Assembly (NCBI GenBank): GCA_946481265.1
Contig: CAMLNE010000159.1
Location: 1-9,432 of the forward strand
Direction of reading: 5' to 3'
Source of the DNA: an uncultured Panacagrimonas sp.
GTDB taxonomy: Bacteria; Pseudomonadota; Gammaproteobacteria; Nevskiales; Nevskiaceae
Length of the DNA stretch: 9,432 nucleotides
The position numbers and the translations under genes are program-made. Of this stretch, positions 1 to 6,803 are shown one piece after another. Within the stretch, counting starts at the first letter, position 1. Every line of letters starts with the position of its first letter. The notes under the pieces were generated by a model that worked only from the letters and a program-made list of their open reading frames with translations, made no database searches and was not told the DNA's origin.

Positions 1-472
1 GGATGCCGCGCACGATGCCCTGGTCGTCGATCAGCACTTCCTGCGCCGCGAAGCCGGGGTAGATCTCGACCCCCAGCTCTTCGGCCTGCTGCGCCAGCCA
101 CTTGCACAGGTTGCCCAGCGAGATGATGTAGTTGCCCTGGTTGTGCATCGTCCTGGGCACGAAGAGGTTCGGCATCTTGAACGCCGAGGTCTGGCTCAGG
201 AAGAAATAGACGTCGTCGCCGATCACCGGGACGTTCAGCGGCGCACCGCGCTCCTTCCAGTCCGGGAACAGCTCGGCCAGGGCGCGCGGCTCGAACACCG
301 CACCCGACAGGATGTGGGCGCCGATCTCCGAGCCCTTCTCGACCAGGCAGACACTGATCTCCTTGCCCGCCTCGGCGGCCTTCTGCTTGAGCCGGCACGC
401 CGCTGACAACCCCGCGGGGCCGCCTCCGACGATGACGACGTCGTACTCCATCACGTCACGTTCGATCTGCAT
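1..472 (-). CDS. Electron transfer flavoprotein-ubiquinone oxidoreductase (ETF-QO), N-terminal part, cut by window edge
   Basis: ETF-QO takes electrons from reduced electron transfer flavoprotein (fed by acyl-CoA and amino-acid dehydrogenases) and passes them to ubiquinone at the inner membrane, using FAD and a 4Fe-4S cluster. The 157 codons present carry the N-terminal FAD dinucleotide-binding motif: the beta strand DVVIV is followed by GGGPAG at residues 16-21. The family-typical stretches EKGSEIGAHILSG, APLNVPV, MHNQGNYIISLGNLCKWLA and GVEIYPGFAA follow. The C-terminal ferredoxin-like domain with the cluster cysteines lies outside the window. I chose the ATG at 472; an internal ATG at 451 (MEYDVVIVGGG) is a possible alternative, and neither has a strong Shine-Dalgarno sequence. 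The gene is separated from the upstream carbonic anhydrase by 121 bp containing its own AT-rich promoter-like region, so it is probably a separate transcription unit. The family call is secure; the start is less so. Confidence 0.93.
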   Translation of the reverse strand, partial: MQIERDVMEYDVVIVGGGPAGLSAACRLKQKAAEAGKEISVCLVEKGSEIGAHILSGAVFEPRALAELFPDWKERGAPLNVPVIGDDVYFFLSQTSAFKMPNLFVPRTMHNQGNYIISLGNLCKWLAQQAEELGVEIYPGFAAQEVLIDDQGIVRGI

Positions 473-497
473 CTGGGGAGTGCCTGGATGTGAAGAA

Positions 498-550
498 ATA
501 GATATTAGTATTGAACCATACTACTTATCGCAGCGCGTCATTTTAAAGCC
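498..550 (-). promoter_or_regulatory. Probable promoter region for the ETF-QO gene
   Basis: This stretch is strikingly AT-rich in an otherwise GC-rich window and sits directly upstream of the ETF-QO start. On the minus strand two weak sigma-70-like arrangements can be read. One is TTTAAA (547-542), an 18-nt spacer, then TAGTAT (523-518). The other is a -10-like TAATAT (507-502) without a recognisable -35. Neither is close to consensus, so the exact start of transcription cannot be fixed from sequence. No plus-strand gene exists that it could serve instead. Confidence 0.4.
506..523. repeat. 18-bp inverted repeat, candidate operator
   Basis: TAGTAT and ATACTA are perfect 6-bp inverted arms around the 6-nt centre TGAACC. 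The repeat overlaps one of the possible -10 elements and lies 34-51 bp upstream of the ETF-QO ATG, a typical place for a dimeric repressor site. The regulator is unknown. Fatty-acid-responsive TetR-family regulators control ETF genes in several gammaproteobacteria, but the sequence does not match a motif I can name with confidence. Confidence 0.35.
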
Positions 551-569
551 GCTTTCCGGGCGAAGCGAC
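541..569 (-). terminator. Weak intrinsic-terminator-like hairpin after the carbonic anhydrase gene
   Basis: Read on the minus strand, GTCGCTT (569-563) can pair with AAGCGGC (554-548). This gives a 7-bp stem including one G-U pair and an 8-nt loop, followed by TTTAAAA. It lies about 25 bp past the carbonic anhydrase stop codon, at the 3' end of the long gene cluster. The stem is short and the T-run is only three bases, so it is at best a weak terminator. The TTT overlaps a possible -35 element of the next gene. Confidence 0.3.
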
Positions 570-593
570 CTTCGACGCGCCTGGGCCGAAGAA

Positions 594-1316
594 TCAGCCG
601 TCCGTTCGCGCGGTCGGAACGGATATCCCGACGGGGAGCGTTCCGGCATGTTTGGCACGCTCCTCCACGATCCTCTGCGTGCTGCGCGCGCGCAGCTCGG
701 CCACGTCGCAGGGTCCTTTCACCGACAGATTGAGGTAGCGAAGCAGGCCGTCGCCGAGCCGGTAGATCCAGCCATGCACGCTCAGCGGCTGTCCGCGTGC
801 CCAGGCATCGAGCACCGCGGCGCTCGAACAGACGTTCAGTGCCTGCTCGAGCACATTGAGTTCGCCGAGCAGGGATTCACGGCGCTTCTCGGTCGGCTCG
901 CCGTCGATCAGGCGCTTGTGGATGCTGGCCACGTCCCGGACGTGGCCGAGCCAGTGATCCACCACGCCGGCCGAGCGCGAACGCGAGCGGTCCATCGCCG
1001 CGTGCACGCCGCCGCAGCCGTAATGGCCGACGACCATGATGTGGCGCACCTGGAGCCGGTCGACCGCGAACTGGATGACCGCCTGGCAGTTCATGTCCGT
1101 GTGCGCAACCACGTTGGCGACGTTGCGATGCACGAACACTTCGCCCGGCGCCATGCCGAGAATCTCGTTGGCCGGCACCCGCGAATCCGAACAGCCGATC
1201 CACAGGTATTCGGGATTCTGCTGCTCTTCCAGGCGTTTGAAGAAGCCGGTATCGCTGTCGACCATCGACTGTGCCCAGCGCGCGTTGTTGCCCAGCAGTT
1301 TCTTCAACTCTTCCAT
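594..1316 (-). CDS. can: Beta-class carbonic anhydrase
   Basis: This cytoplasmic zinc enzyme interconverts CO2 and bicarbonate, supplying bicarbonate for carboxylations. The 240-residue protein aligns position for position with E. coli Can. The zinc ligands are C42, D44, H98 and C101, within GCSDSRVPA (41-49) and VVGHYGCGGV (95-104); the D44-R46 dyad is present, and HRNVANVV follows at 63-70. The C-terminal tail after about residue 215 is variable and basic. The ATG at 1316 gives the family-typical N-terminus (MEELKKLLGNNARWAQ). The gene begins 7 bp after the pgpA stop, so it is very likely co-transcribed with the riboflavin/nusB/thiL/pgpA cluster, although it has no direct pathway link to it. 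It is followed by a 121-bp gap with a weak terminator. Confidence 0.96.
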   Translation of the reverse strand: MEELKKLLGNNARWAQSMVDSDTGFFKRLEEQQNPEYLWIGCSDSRVPANEILGMAPGEVFVHRNVANVVAHTDMNCQAVIQFAVDRLQVRHIMVVGHYGCGGVHAAMDRSRSRSAGVVDHWLGHVRDVASIHKRLIDGEPTEKRRESLLGELNVLEQALNVCSSAAVLDAWARGQPLSVHGWIYRLGDGLLRYLNLSVKGPCDVAELRARSTQRIVEERAKHAGTLPVGISVPTARTDG

Positions 1317-1323
1317 GTTCGTC

Positions 1324-1845
1324 TCAGATCAGTTGGCCAAGGCCCCAGAGGCATCCTGCAGCAGCGGCACCGGCGACCGCATCGTCCAGCATGATGCCGA
1401 GCCCGCCGTGCACGTGCCGATCGATCAGGCGGATCGGCCAGGGCTTGAGCACGTCGAACAGACGGAACAGCACGAAGGCCGCAAGCAGTTCCAGGGACCA
1501 ATGCCACTGCGGCCCCTGCAGTCCCGGCAGCAAGGGCAGGCAGGCGATGAGAAATCCGACGATCTCGTCGAATACGAAGCCGGGATAGTCGTGGACCTGC
1601 AGCAGGCGCGAACTCGCGCCGCAGACCCAGCAACCGAACACGAACAGTGCCGCCGTGGCGGCTGCATACGCGGGCCATGGCAGGCAGGCCAGTGCGAAGA
1701 AGAACGGCAATCCCACCAGGGTACCGGCGGTACCGGGCGCCACCGGGGCCAGGCCGGCGCCGAATCCGAATGCGACGAGATGCTCCGGGGTTGTCAGTAC
1801 CAGGCGTGCTGGCGGGCGCGGGATGTCTCGACCGGGGCGCTTCAC
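1324..1845 (-). CDS. pgpA: Phosphatidylglycerophosphatase A
   Basis: PgpA is an inner-membrane phosphatase that removes phosphate from phosphatidylglycerophosphate to give phosphatidylglycerol. The 173-residue protein has the family signatures: FGFGAGLAPVAPGTAGTL near residues 26-43, the acidic motif DEIVG at 93-97, FRLFDVLKPWPI at 127-138 and GGLGIMLDDAVAG at 147-159. Alternating hydrophobic segments (about 46-76, 91-110 and 117-131, plus the C-terminal stretch) fit a multi-pass membrane protein. The open frame runs further upstream, but I place the start at the GTG of GTGA overlapping the thiL stop. That gives a length close to E. coli PgpA (172 aa) and translational coupling to thiL. Placement after nusB-thiL is a classical proteobacterial arrangement. 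Confidence 0.92.
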   Translation of the reverse strand: MKRPGRDIPRPPARLVLTTPEHLVAFGFGAGLAPVAPGTAGTLVGLPFFFALACLPWPAYAAATAALFVFGCWVCGASSRLLQVHDYPGFVFDEIVGFLIACLPLLPGLQGPQWHWSLELLAAFVLFRLFDVLKPWPIRLIDRHVHGGLGIMLDDAVAGAAAAGCLWGLGQLI

Positions 1846-2795
1846 TCGAAATGTCGATAACCGTGGGGCGGGACGGCAATGGTACCGCCTGCGGCGTCGA
1901 CGAAGCGCAGCTCCGTCCCGGCGGTGATGCTTCCGATCATCGTCAGGGGAACTCCGAGATCCGCGCGCAGCGCTTCGACCCGATCGGGCGGAACACAGAG
2001 GCACAACTCGTAATCGTCCCCGCCCTGCGCCTGCAGGGCCAGGCGCGAGATTCCCTGCGGCAGCCCGGCCAGTCCGGTCAGCAAGGCCGGCGAAGCCGGC
2101 AGGCACGGCGCCTGGATGCAGGCACCGACGCCGCTGGCACGCAGCACGTGCGACAGGTCGCCGGCCAGGCCGTCCGACAGATCGATGGCCGCGTTCGCCG
2201 CGCCGCGCAGCCGCAGGCCGGCCTGGACCCGCGGCTGCGGCCGGTCGAGACGCCCGCTCAGGAAGGCGTCAGGCGTAGCGGCCTGCCGCTTCAGGGCCAG
2301 GGCCAGGGCGGCGTCGCCGAGCGTGCCGGTCACGCAGACCGCATCGCCCACGCGTGCACCGTCGCGGCGCAGCGCCTGGCCGCAAGGCACCACGCCCATC
2401 GCGGTCAAGGTCAGGCTCAGCGGTCCACGCGTCGTGTCGCCACCCACCAGCGCGACGCCGTGCTGACGGGCCAGTTGACCCATGCCCTGCATCAGGGCCG
2501 ACAACCAGGCCTCCCCGACATCCTCCAGCGTCAGTGCCAGGGTGAACCAGCGCGGCTCGGCGCCCATGGCCGCCAGGTCGGAGAGATTCACCGCCAGGGC
2601 CTTCCAACCGATGTCGGCGGGAGCGGTGTCGGGTGAAAAATGACGGCCGGCGACCAGCGTGTCGGTGCTGACCGCCAATTCCTGCCCCTGCGGCACGCGC
2701 AGCAGCGCGGCATCGTCGCCGATACCCAGGCTCACATCGGCTGCCGCCGGCGTGAGCCCGGCGAAATGGCGGCGGATCAGTTCGAATTCGTCCAC
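1842..2795 (-). CDS. thiL: Thiamine-monophosphate kinase
   Basis: ThiL phosphorylates thiamine monophosphate with ATP to give thiamine diphosphate, the active cofactor; it belongs to the PurM/SelD-like kinase superfamily. The 317-residue product is full length. It shows GIGDDAAL (24-31), STDTLVAGRHF (43-53), AVNLSDLAAMGAEP (68-81), GGDTTRGPLS (118-127), DLSDG (205-209) and GGDDYELC (258-265). These are the metal/ATP-binding and substrate motifs, with their aspartates intact. The start is a GTG; an in-frame TGA lies a few codons upstream, so no longer start is possible, and MDEFELIRRHF matches the family N-terminus. No clear Shine-Dalgarno sequence precedes it. The 118-bp gap from nusB is the largest inside the cluster. 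The gene overlaps pgpA by 4 bp. Confidence 0.96.
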   Translation of the reverse strand: MDEFELIRRHFAGLTPAAADVSLGIGDDAALLRVPQGQELAVSTDTLVAGRHFSPDTAPADIGWKALAVNLSDLAAMGAEPRWFTLALTLEDVGEAWLSALMQGMGQLARQHGVALVGGDTTRGPLSLTLTAMGVVPCGQALRRDGARVGDAVCVTGTLGDAALALALKRQAATPDAFLSGRLDRPQPRVQAGLRLRGAANAAIDLSDGLAGDLSHVLRASGVGACIQAPCLPASPALLTGLAGLPQGISRLALQAQGGDDYELCLCVPPDRVEALRADLGVPLTMIGSITAGTELRFVDAAGGTIAVPPHGYRHFE

Positions 2796-2874
2796 GGAAC
2801 CGGTATTTCAGCGATTGCCGGTGACAATCCCTGCAGGACGGCGGTCGGCGCCGCGGGGATCCCGGGCATGGGCG

Positions 2875-2894
2875 CGTGGAGAAGGTGGTCCACG
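2875..2894. repeat. Hairpin-forming inverted repeat in the nusB-thiL gap
   Basis: CGTGGA (2875-2880) and TCCACG (2889-2894) form a perfect 6-bp stem with an 8-nt loop, 20 bp past the nusB stop. No T-run follows on the minus strand, so it is not a standard intrinsic terminator. It could simply stabilise or pause the transcript, or be chance in GC-rich DNA. The rest of the 2796-2913 gap shows no promoter or riboswitch that I can recognise. Confidence 0.25.
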
Positions 2895-2913
2895 ACGCTG
2901 GCCGAGCTGCTGC

Positions 2914-3357
2914 TCAGCCCCCCGTCTCCGCGCTGCGCGAGCTGCGCGCGAGCTTGTCCAGCACGCCGTTGACGAACTTGTAGCCGTCCTCGGCGCCAAA
3001 CATCTTGGCGAGGTTGACCGACTCGTTGACCACGACCTTCCAGGGGACTTCCGGCTTGTTCGCCATCTCGAAGGCGCCGAGCAGCAGGATCGCATGCTCC
3101 ACCGGATCGAGCTGAGCGAGCGGGCGATCCAGGTGAGGCGCGAGCGACACCGTGAGCGCGGCCGCGTCGGCCACCGTCCCCTTCAGCAGTTCCTCGAAAT
3201 ACGTGGGGTCGGCGCGCCCCAGGCCTTCTTCCTGCTCGCGGAACTGCCTGAGCAGGGTCTCCGGTTGCGTCTCGTTGACCAGCCATTGGTACAGCGCCTG
3301 CACGGTCAGCCGCCGCGACAGGCCGCGACGGCTGATCGGTGGGGCCTCTCCGGTCAC
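2914..3357 (-). CDS. nusB: Transcription antitermination factor NusB
   Basis: NusB binds BoxA RNA together with NusE (ribosomal protein S10) and supports antitermination on rRNA operons. The 147-residue protein has the all-helical NusB pattern. An arginine-rich N-terminus (SRRGLSRRLTVQALYQW, about 9-25) is followed by YFEELLKG near 53-60. LDPVEHAILLLGAFEM, then EVPWKVVVNESVNLAKMFG and the hallmark KFVNGVLDKLA, complete the fold. The start is a GTG with a good GGAG eight bases upstream, 46 bp after the ribH stop. The ribH-nusB pairing is widespread in bacteria and supports the call. Confidence 0.95.
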   Translation of the reverse strand: MTGEAPPISRRGLSRRLTVQALYQWLVNETQPETLLRQFREQEEGLGRADPTYFEELLKGTVADAAALTVSLAPHLDRPLAQLDPVEHAILLLGAFEMANKPEVPWKVVVNESVNLAKMFGAEDGYKFVNGVLDKLARSSRSAETGG

Positions 3358-3365
3358 GAAGCGGT

Positions 3366-3369
3366 CTCC
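3366..3369 (-). promoter_or_regulatory. Ribosome binding site fixing the nusB GTG start
   Basis: GGAG on the minus strand, 8 nt upstream of the GTG at 3357. It is one of the clearest Shine-Dalgarno sequences in the cluster, and it supports use of GTG where no ATG gives a family-like N-terminus. Confidence 0.6.
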
Positions 3370-3403
3370 GAACAGGAGCAGGCGCGGGCCCCTCGTCCGT
3401 AGC

Positions 3404-3895
3404 TCACGAGGCTGCCCTTATCAGCCGGATCATGTCGAGCGCGGCGCATACCGCCTCGTATCCCTTGTTGTCGTCGCCGGGGCCGCAGCGCTCGCCGGCC
3501 TGTTGTGGCGTATTGACCGTCAGGACGCCGAAGGCCACCGGCTTGCCGGCGCCGAGCTGCACGTCCATCAGACCGCGGGCGCACTCGCCGGCCACGTATT
3601 CGAAGTGGGGCGTGTCGCCGCGGATCACCGCGCCCAGCGCGATCACCGCATCGAACCGGCCGCCATTGATCAGTGCGCTCGCCGCCAGCGGCAGCTCGTA
3701 GGCGCCGGGAGCGCGGAATTCCGCGACATGGGCGTCGGTCACGCCCCATTCCTTCAGGGCGCGACGGGCCCCGGCCAGCAAGGCATCGATGATGTCCACG
3801 TTCCAGCGCGTGGCGAGCAGCGCCACGCGCGTGTTGGCGAATTCGCCTACCGCGGGTGCGACAGGTGCGGCAAAACCGGATTTGACGTCAGGCAT
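3404..3895 (-). CDS. ribH: 6,7-dimethyl-8-ribityllumazine synthase
   Basis: RibH condenses 5-amino-6-ribitylaminouracil with 3,4-dihydroxy-2-butanone 4-phosphate to give lumazine, the penultimate riboflavin step, usually as a large homo-oligomeric shell. The 163-residue protein contains RWN at 30-32 (where FN is usual), PGAYELP (63-69), GAVIRGDTPHFEYV (88-101) with the catalytic histidine H97, and FGVLTVNT (122-129). QAGERCG (132-138) and NKGYEA (143-148) complete the active-site loop, with R136 as the probable phosphate contact. The ATG at 3895 lies 6 bp after the ribB stop. The first 18 or so residues are an alanine/proline-rich extension before the conserved core. Confidence 0.96.
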   Translation of the reverse strand: MPDVKSGFAAPVAPAVGEFANTRVALLATRWNVDIIDALLAGARRALKEWGVTDAHVAEFRAPGAYELPLAASALINGGRFDAVIALGAVIRGDTPHFEYVAGECARGLMDVQLGAGKPVAFGVLTVNTPQQAGERCGPGDDNKGYEAVCAALDMIRLIRAAS

Positions 3896-3901
3896 GAAGA
3901 C

Positions 3902-5062
3902 TCAATCGCAGGGAACGTATTCGACGACCTCGAGGCCGAAGCCCGAGATGCCATGCAGACGCTTGGGCAGCGACAGCACCCGCATGCGGCGCACGCCCAG
4001 GTCGTAGAGGATCTGCGCACCGATGCCGTAGGTCCGCAGCACTTTCGGATCCGACGCGTGATCGTCCTGCGTCATCGGCTGCGACCGGTTGAGGTTGATG
4101 ATCTGTTGCACCAGATCGCGTGAGGCCTCGGACTTGCGCAGCACCACGATCACGCCGCTGCCCTCCTCGGCGACGCGCTTCATGGCCCGCTTGAGCGGCC
4201 AGCCGAAGTGCTCGGACTCCGCACCGATCATGTCGGCCAGCGTGTTGCGCAGGTGCACGCGCACCAGGGTCGGCTTGTCGGGATCCACCTGTCCTTTCAC
4301 CAGCGCGATGTGCACCGTGCTGTCGACCGCGTCCTGGTAGGTCAGCAGGTGAAATTCACCGAACTCGGTCTGGATCCGGGTCTCGGCCACACGCTCGATG
4401 CTGTGCTCGTTGTCGAGGCGGTAGCGGATCAGGTCGGCGATGGTGCCGATCTTCAGGCCATGTTCACGCGCGAATTTCTCCAGGTCCGGCCGCCGCGCCA
4501 TGGTGCCGTCCTCGTTGAGGATCTCGACGATCACCGACGCCGGCTCCAGGCCCGCCAGCCGGGCCAGGTCGCAGCCTGCCTCCGTGTGGCCGGCCCGCGC
4601 GAGTACGCCGCCGGGTTGGGCGCTGAGCGGGAAGATGTGGCCGGGCTGGACCAGGTCGGTGGGCTTGGCGTCGGGCCGGACCGCGGCGCGGATGGTGTGC
4701 GCACGGTCGAAGGCCGAGATGCCGGTGGTCACGCCCTCGGCGGCCTCGATGGACACGGTGAACGCCGTGCGGTGCATGTCCTCCTCCTGCGCGACCATCG
4801 GCGGCAGGCGAAGCTGGCGACAACGCTCGGCAGTGAGCGTCAGGCAGATCAGGCCGCGCCCGTAGCGCGCCATGAAGTTGATGTCCTCCGGCCGAACCAG
4901 GCTCGCGGCCATGATCAGGTCGCCCTCGTTCTCGCGGCCCTCGTCGTCCATCATCACGACCATCTTGCCGGCCTTGATGTCGGCGACGATGTCGGAGATG
5001 TAGTCGAGACCCTTGCCGGATCCCTCGTCGGAAGTCTTGGTGATGCTCGTGACCTTGCTCAT
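3902..5062 (-). CDS. ribB: 3,4-dihydroxy-2-butanone-4-phosphate synthase fused to a degenerate GTP cyclohydrolase II-like domain (RibBX type)
   Basis: The N-terminal domain (about residues 15-215) converts ribulose 5-phosphate to 3,4-dihydroxy-2-butanone 4-phosphate plus formate. It retains the acidic loop DDEGRENEGDL (39-49), the QPGHIFPL stretch (139-146) and GHTEAGCDLARLAGL (158-172). The C-terminal domain (about 225-386) has the GTP cyclohydrolase II fold signatures LVRVH (266-270) and TYGIGAQILYDLGV (344-357). It lacks the three zinc-binding cysteines of true RibA: the region corresponding to the SECLTGD...SLRCDCG motif reads LRNTLADMIGAESEHFG, and the only cysteine in this domain is C385. 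The QEGRGIGL loop is also replaced. It is therefore probably not a GTP cyclohydrolase. Proteobacterial RibBX hybrids of this kind are known. The gene overlaps ribE by ATGA and precedes ribH by 6 bp. Confidence 0.93.
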   Translation of the reverse strand: MSKVTSITKTSDEGSGKGLDYISDIVADIKAGKMVVMMDDEGRENEGDLIMAASLVRPEDINFMARYGRGLICLTLTAERCRQLRLPPMVAQEEDMHRTAFTVSIEAAEGVTTGISAFDRAHTIRAAVRPDAKPTDLVQPGHIFPLSAQPGGVLARAGHTEAGCDLARLAGLEPASVIVEILNEDGTMARRPDLEKFAREHGLKIGTIADLIRYRLDNEHSIERVAETRIQTEFGEFHLLTYQDAVDSTVHIALVKGQVDPDKPTLVRVHLRNTLADMIGAESEHFGWPLKRAMKRVAEEGSGVIVVLRKSEASRDLVQQIINLNRSQPMTQDDHASDPKVLRTYGIGAQILYDLGVRRMRVLSLPKRLHGISGFGLEVVEYVPCD

Positions 5063-5661
5063 GGTGTCTCGCGTGCCGCCAGCAGACGTTCGAGATAGCG
5101 GGCGATGAGGTCGACCTCGAGGTTTACCGCATCGCCGGGTTGAAGATCGCCCAGAGTCGTCTGGCTCAGGGTGTGTGGAATGATGTTAACGCCAAAGCGC
5201 CCGCCATCGACGTCATTCACGGTCAGGCTGACGCCATCGATGGTGATCGAACCCTTGCGCGCGATGTAGCGGGCCAGTTCTGCCGGCGCCTCGAACTGCA
5301 TGCGCCAGGAGCGGGCCTCCTCATGCCGGTCGACCAGCCGGCCGACGCCGTCGACATGGCCCGAGACCAGGTGGCCGCCGAACGGCTTGTGCGGCGTCAG
5401 CGCCTTTTCCAGATTCACCCGCCGGGTGGGCTTCCAGGTCCCGCTGCTGGTGGCCTGCAGGGTCTCGACCGATAGGTCGGCGGCGAAGCCCCTGGCGGTC
5501 TGCTCGCGCACGGTCAGGCAGATGCCGCTCACCGCGACGCTGTCGCCGAGGGCGACATCCTTCAGGTAGCCGTCGTCGACCTCGATCTGCATGCGCGCGT
5601 CGCCGTCGCGGATGTCGACCGCCGTGATGCGCCCGACCGATTCGATGATGCCGGTGAACAT
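5059..5661 (-). CDS. ribE: Riboflavin synthase, alpha subunit
   Basis: This enzyme dismutates two lumazine molecules into riboflavin and the pyrimidine precursor. The 200-residue protein shows the expected tandem of two homologous lumazine-binding domains. The first starts with the exact signature MFTGIIE and continues through GDSVAVSGICLTV (39-51) to LTPHKPFGGHLVSGHVDG (88-105). The second has KGSITIDGVSLTVN (136-149), VNIIPHTLSQTTL (158-170) and VNLEVDLIARYLERLL (179-194). The ATG at 5661 is fixed by this invariant N-terminus, and CAGGA lies upstream as a moderate Shine-Dalgarno. It follows ribD by 14 bp and overlaps ribB by 4 bp. The same gene is called ribC in some naming schemes. Confidence 0.97.
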   Translation of the reverse strand: MFTGIIESVGRITAVDIRDGDARMQIEVDDGYLKDVALGDSVAVSGICLTVREQTARGFAADLSVETLQATSSGTWKPTRRVNLEKALTPHKPFGGHLVSGHVDGVGRLVDRHEEARSWRMQFEAPAELARYIARKGSITIDGVSLTVNDVDGGRFGVNIIPHTLSQTTLGDLQPGDAVNLEVDLIARYLERLLAARETP

Positions 5662-5675
5662 CCTAGTGTCCTGCC

Positions 5676-6803
5676 TCAGAAATTGGCATGTGGATTTGCA
5701 GCCCCCTTGGGCGCGATGGCGGTGATGCGAAGGTCGGCGCCGATCATGCGCACGTCCACGAATTCCAGCTGCACGCGCCGGTCGAGCCGTTCCAGCCCGG
5801 GAATCGCCGCGAGGCCCCGCGCCGAATCGCCGAGCACGCAGGGCGCGAGGTAGCAGACCAGTTCATCGAACAGCCCGCCGCGCAGGAATGCGCCGGCCAG
5901 GCGGGCCCCGCACTCGACCAGCACGTGGTTGATCTCGCGCCGCCCCAGCTCGCGCAGCGCCTGTCCCAGATCCACGCTTCCGTCGGCGCCCAGGCTGACC
6001 GCGACGCGCTCGACTCCAGCGCCTTCATCGCCGGGCGAGGAAGGGGTGTCGATGCCGACGATCCGCAACCGGCGTGCGCCGTCGTCCGGCGACCACACCC
6101 GCGCCGCGGCGCCGACCCGCGCCCTGGAGTCGAGCACGATGCGATCCGGCTGGCGTATCCCGGTCGTGGCCGGACGCACCGTCAGCTGCGGGTCGTCGAC
6201 CAGCGCGGTATCCGCGCCGGTCAGCACCGCGCCGGCCTCGGCGCGCAGCCGGTGCACGTCGGCGCGGGCCGCGTCCGAGGTGATCCATTTCGACTCGCCG
6301 CTGGCCATCGCCGTGCGGCCGTCCAGGCTGGCGGCGAGCTTGAGCGTCACGAACGGGCGGCCACGCTCCATGCGCGAGACAAAGCCGCGATTGAGTTCGC
6401 GAGCCGCCGATTCGAGCAGGCCGGTTTCCACCTCGATGCCGGCCGCGCGCAGACGCTCCACGCCCTGCCCGGCCACCTGCGGGTTGGGATCGCGCATGGC
6501 CGTCCACACGCGACGCACGCCCGCGGCGATCAGCGCGTCGGCGCAGGGCGGTGTACGTCCATGGTGTGAACAGGGCTCCAGGGAGACGAACAGGTCCGCG
6601 CCGCGTGCATCCGGTCCGGCGGCGCGCAGCGCCTGGATCTCGGCATGGGCCTGCCCGGCACGCTCGTGCCAGCCTTCCCCCACGACGACGCCATCGCGAA
6701 CGATCACGCATCCCACGCGGGGATTGGGAAAGCAGGTCAGGTTTCCGCGCCGCGCAAGCCGCAGCGCCTGCGCCATGAAATCCGCGGGTCCGCGCGGCGT
6801 CAT
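5676..6803 (-). CDS. ribD: Bifunctional pyrimidine deaminase / 5-amino-6-(5-phosphoribosylamino)uracil reductase
   Basis: RibD performs the second and third riboflavin steps: hydrolytic deamination, then NADPH-dependent ribosyl reduction. The 375-residue protein is full length with both domains. In the N-terminal deaminase (1-145), zinc-site residues are H53 in HAE (53-55), C78 in EPCSHHGRTPPC (76-87) and C87, and E55 is the catalytic acid. The reductase (about 148-370) has LKLAASLDGRTAMASGESKWIT (154-175), GADTALVDDPQLTVR (196-210), DSRARV (225-230) and the nucleotide-binding ECGARLAGAFL (297-307). The ATG at 6803 overlaps the nrdR stop (ATGA) with no clear Shine-Dalgarno, so translation is probably coupled to nrdR. 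No FMN riboswitch precedes it; there is no room for one. Confidence 0.97.
   Translation of the reverse strand: MTPRGPADFMAQALRLARRGNLTCFPNPRVGCVIVRDGVVVGEGWHERAGQAHAEIQALRAAGPDARGADLFVSLEPCSHHGRTPPCADALIAAGVRRVWTAMRDPNPQVAGQGVERLRAAGIEVETGLLESAARELNRGFVSRMERGRPFVTLKLAASLDGRTAMASGESKWITSDAARADVHRLRAEAGAVLTGADTALVDDPQLTVRPATTGIRQPDRIVLDSRARVGAAARVWSPDDGARRLRIVGIDTPSSPGDEGAGVERVAVSLGADGSVDLGQALRELGRREINHVLVECGARLAGAFLRGGLFDELVCYLAPCVLGDSARGLAAIPGLERLDRRVQLEFVDVRMIGADLRITAIAPKGAANPHANF

Noticed and set aside
473..593. An NrdR box or other known operator in the AT-rich gap
   Set aside because: The inverted repeat there has 6-bp arms with a 6-nt centre and does not resemble the NrdR consensus, and no ribonucleotide reductase gene is nearby.
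1846..2106. An N-terminal extension of PgpA back to an upstream start
   Set aside because: The extended frame lies wholly inside thiL, is arginine/proline-rich and would make PgpA 260 residues. The GTG overlapping the thiL stop gives the normal family length.
1647..2636. A 329-codon plus-strand frame opposite thiL and pgpA
   Set aside because: It overlaps genuine thiL and pgpA over nearly its full length and its composition (Gln, Arg, Gly rich) is that of a shadow frame; no recognisable domain.
5662..5675. An FMN riboswitch in front of a riboflavin gene
   Set aside because: The rib genes are separated by only 14 bp or less, or overlap, so there is no room for the roughly 140-nt element, and no RFN-like conserved segments were seen in any gap.
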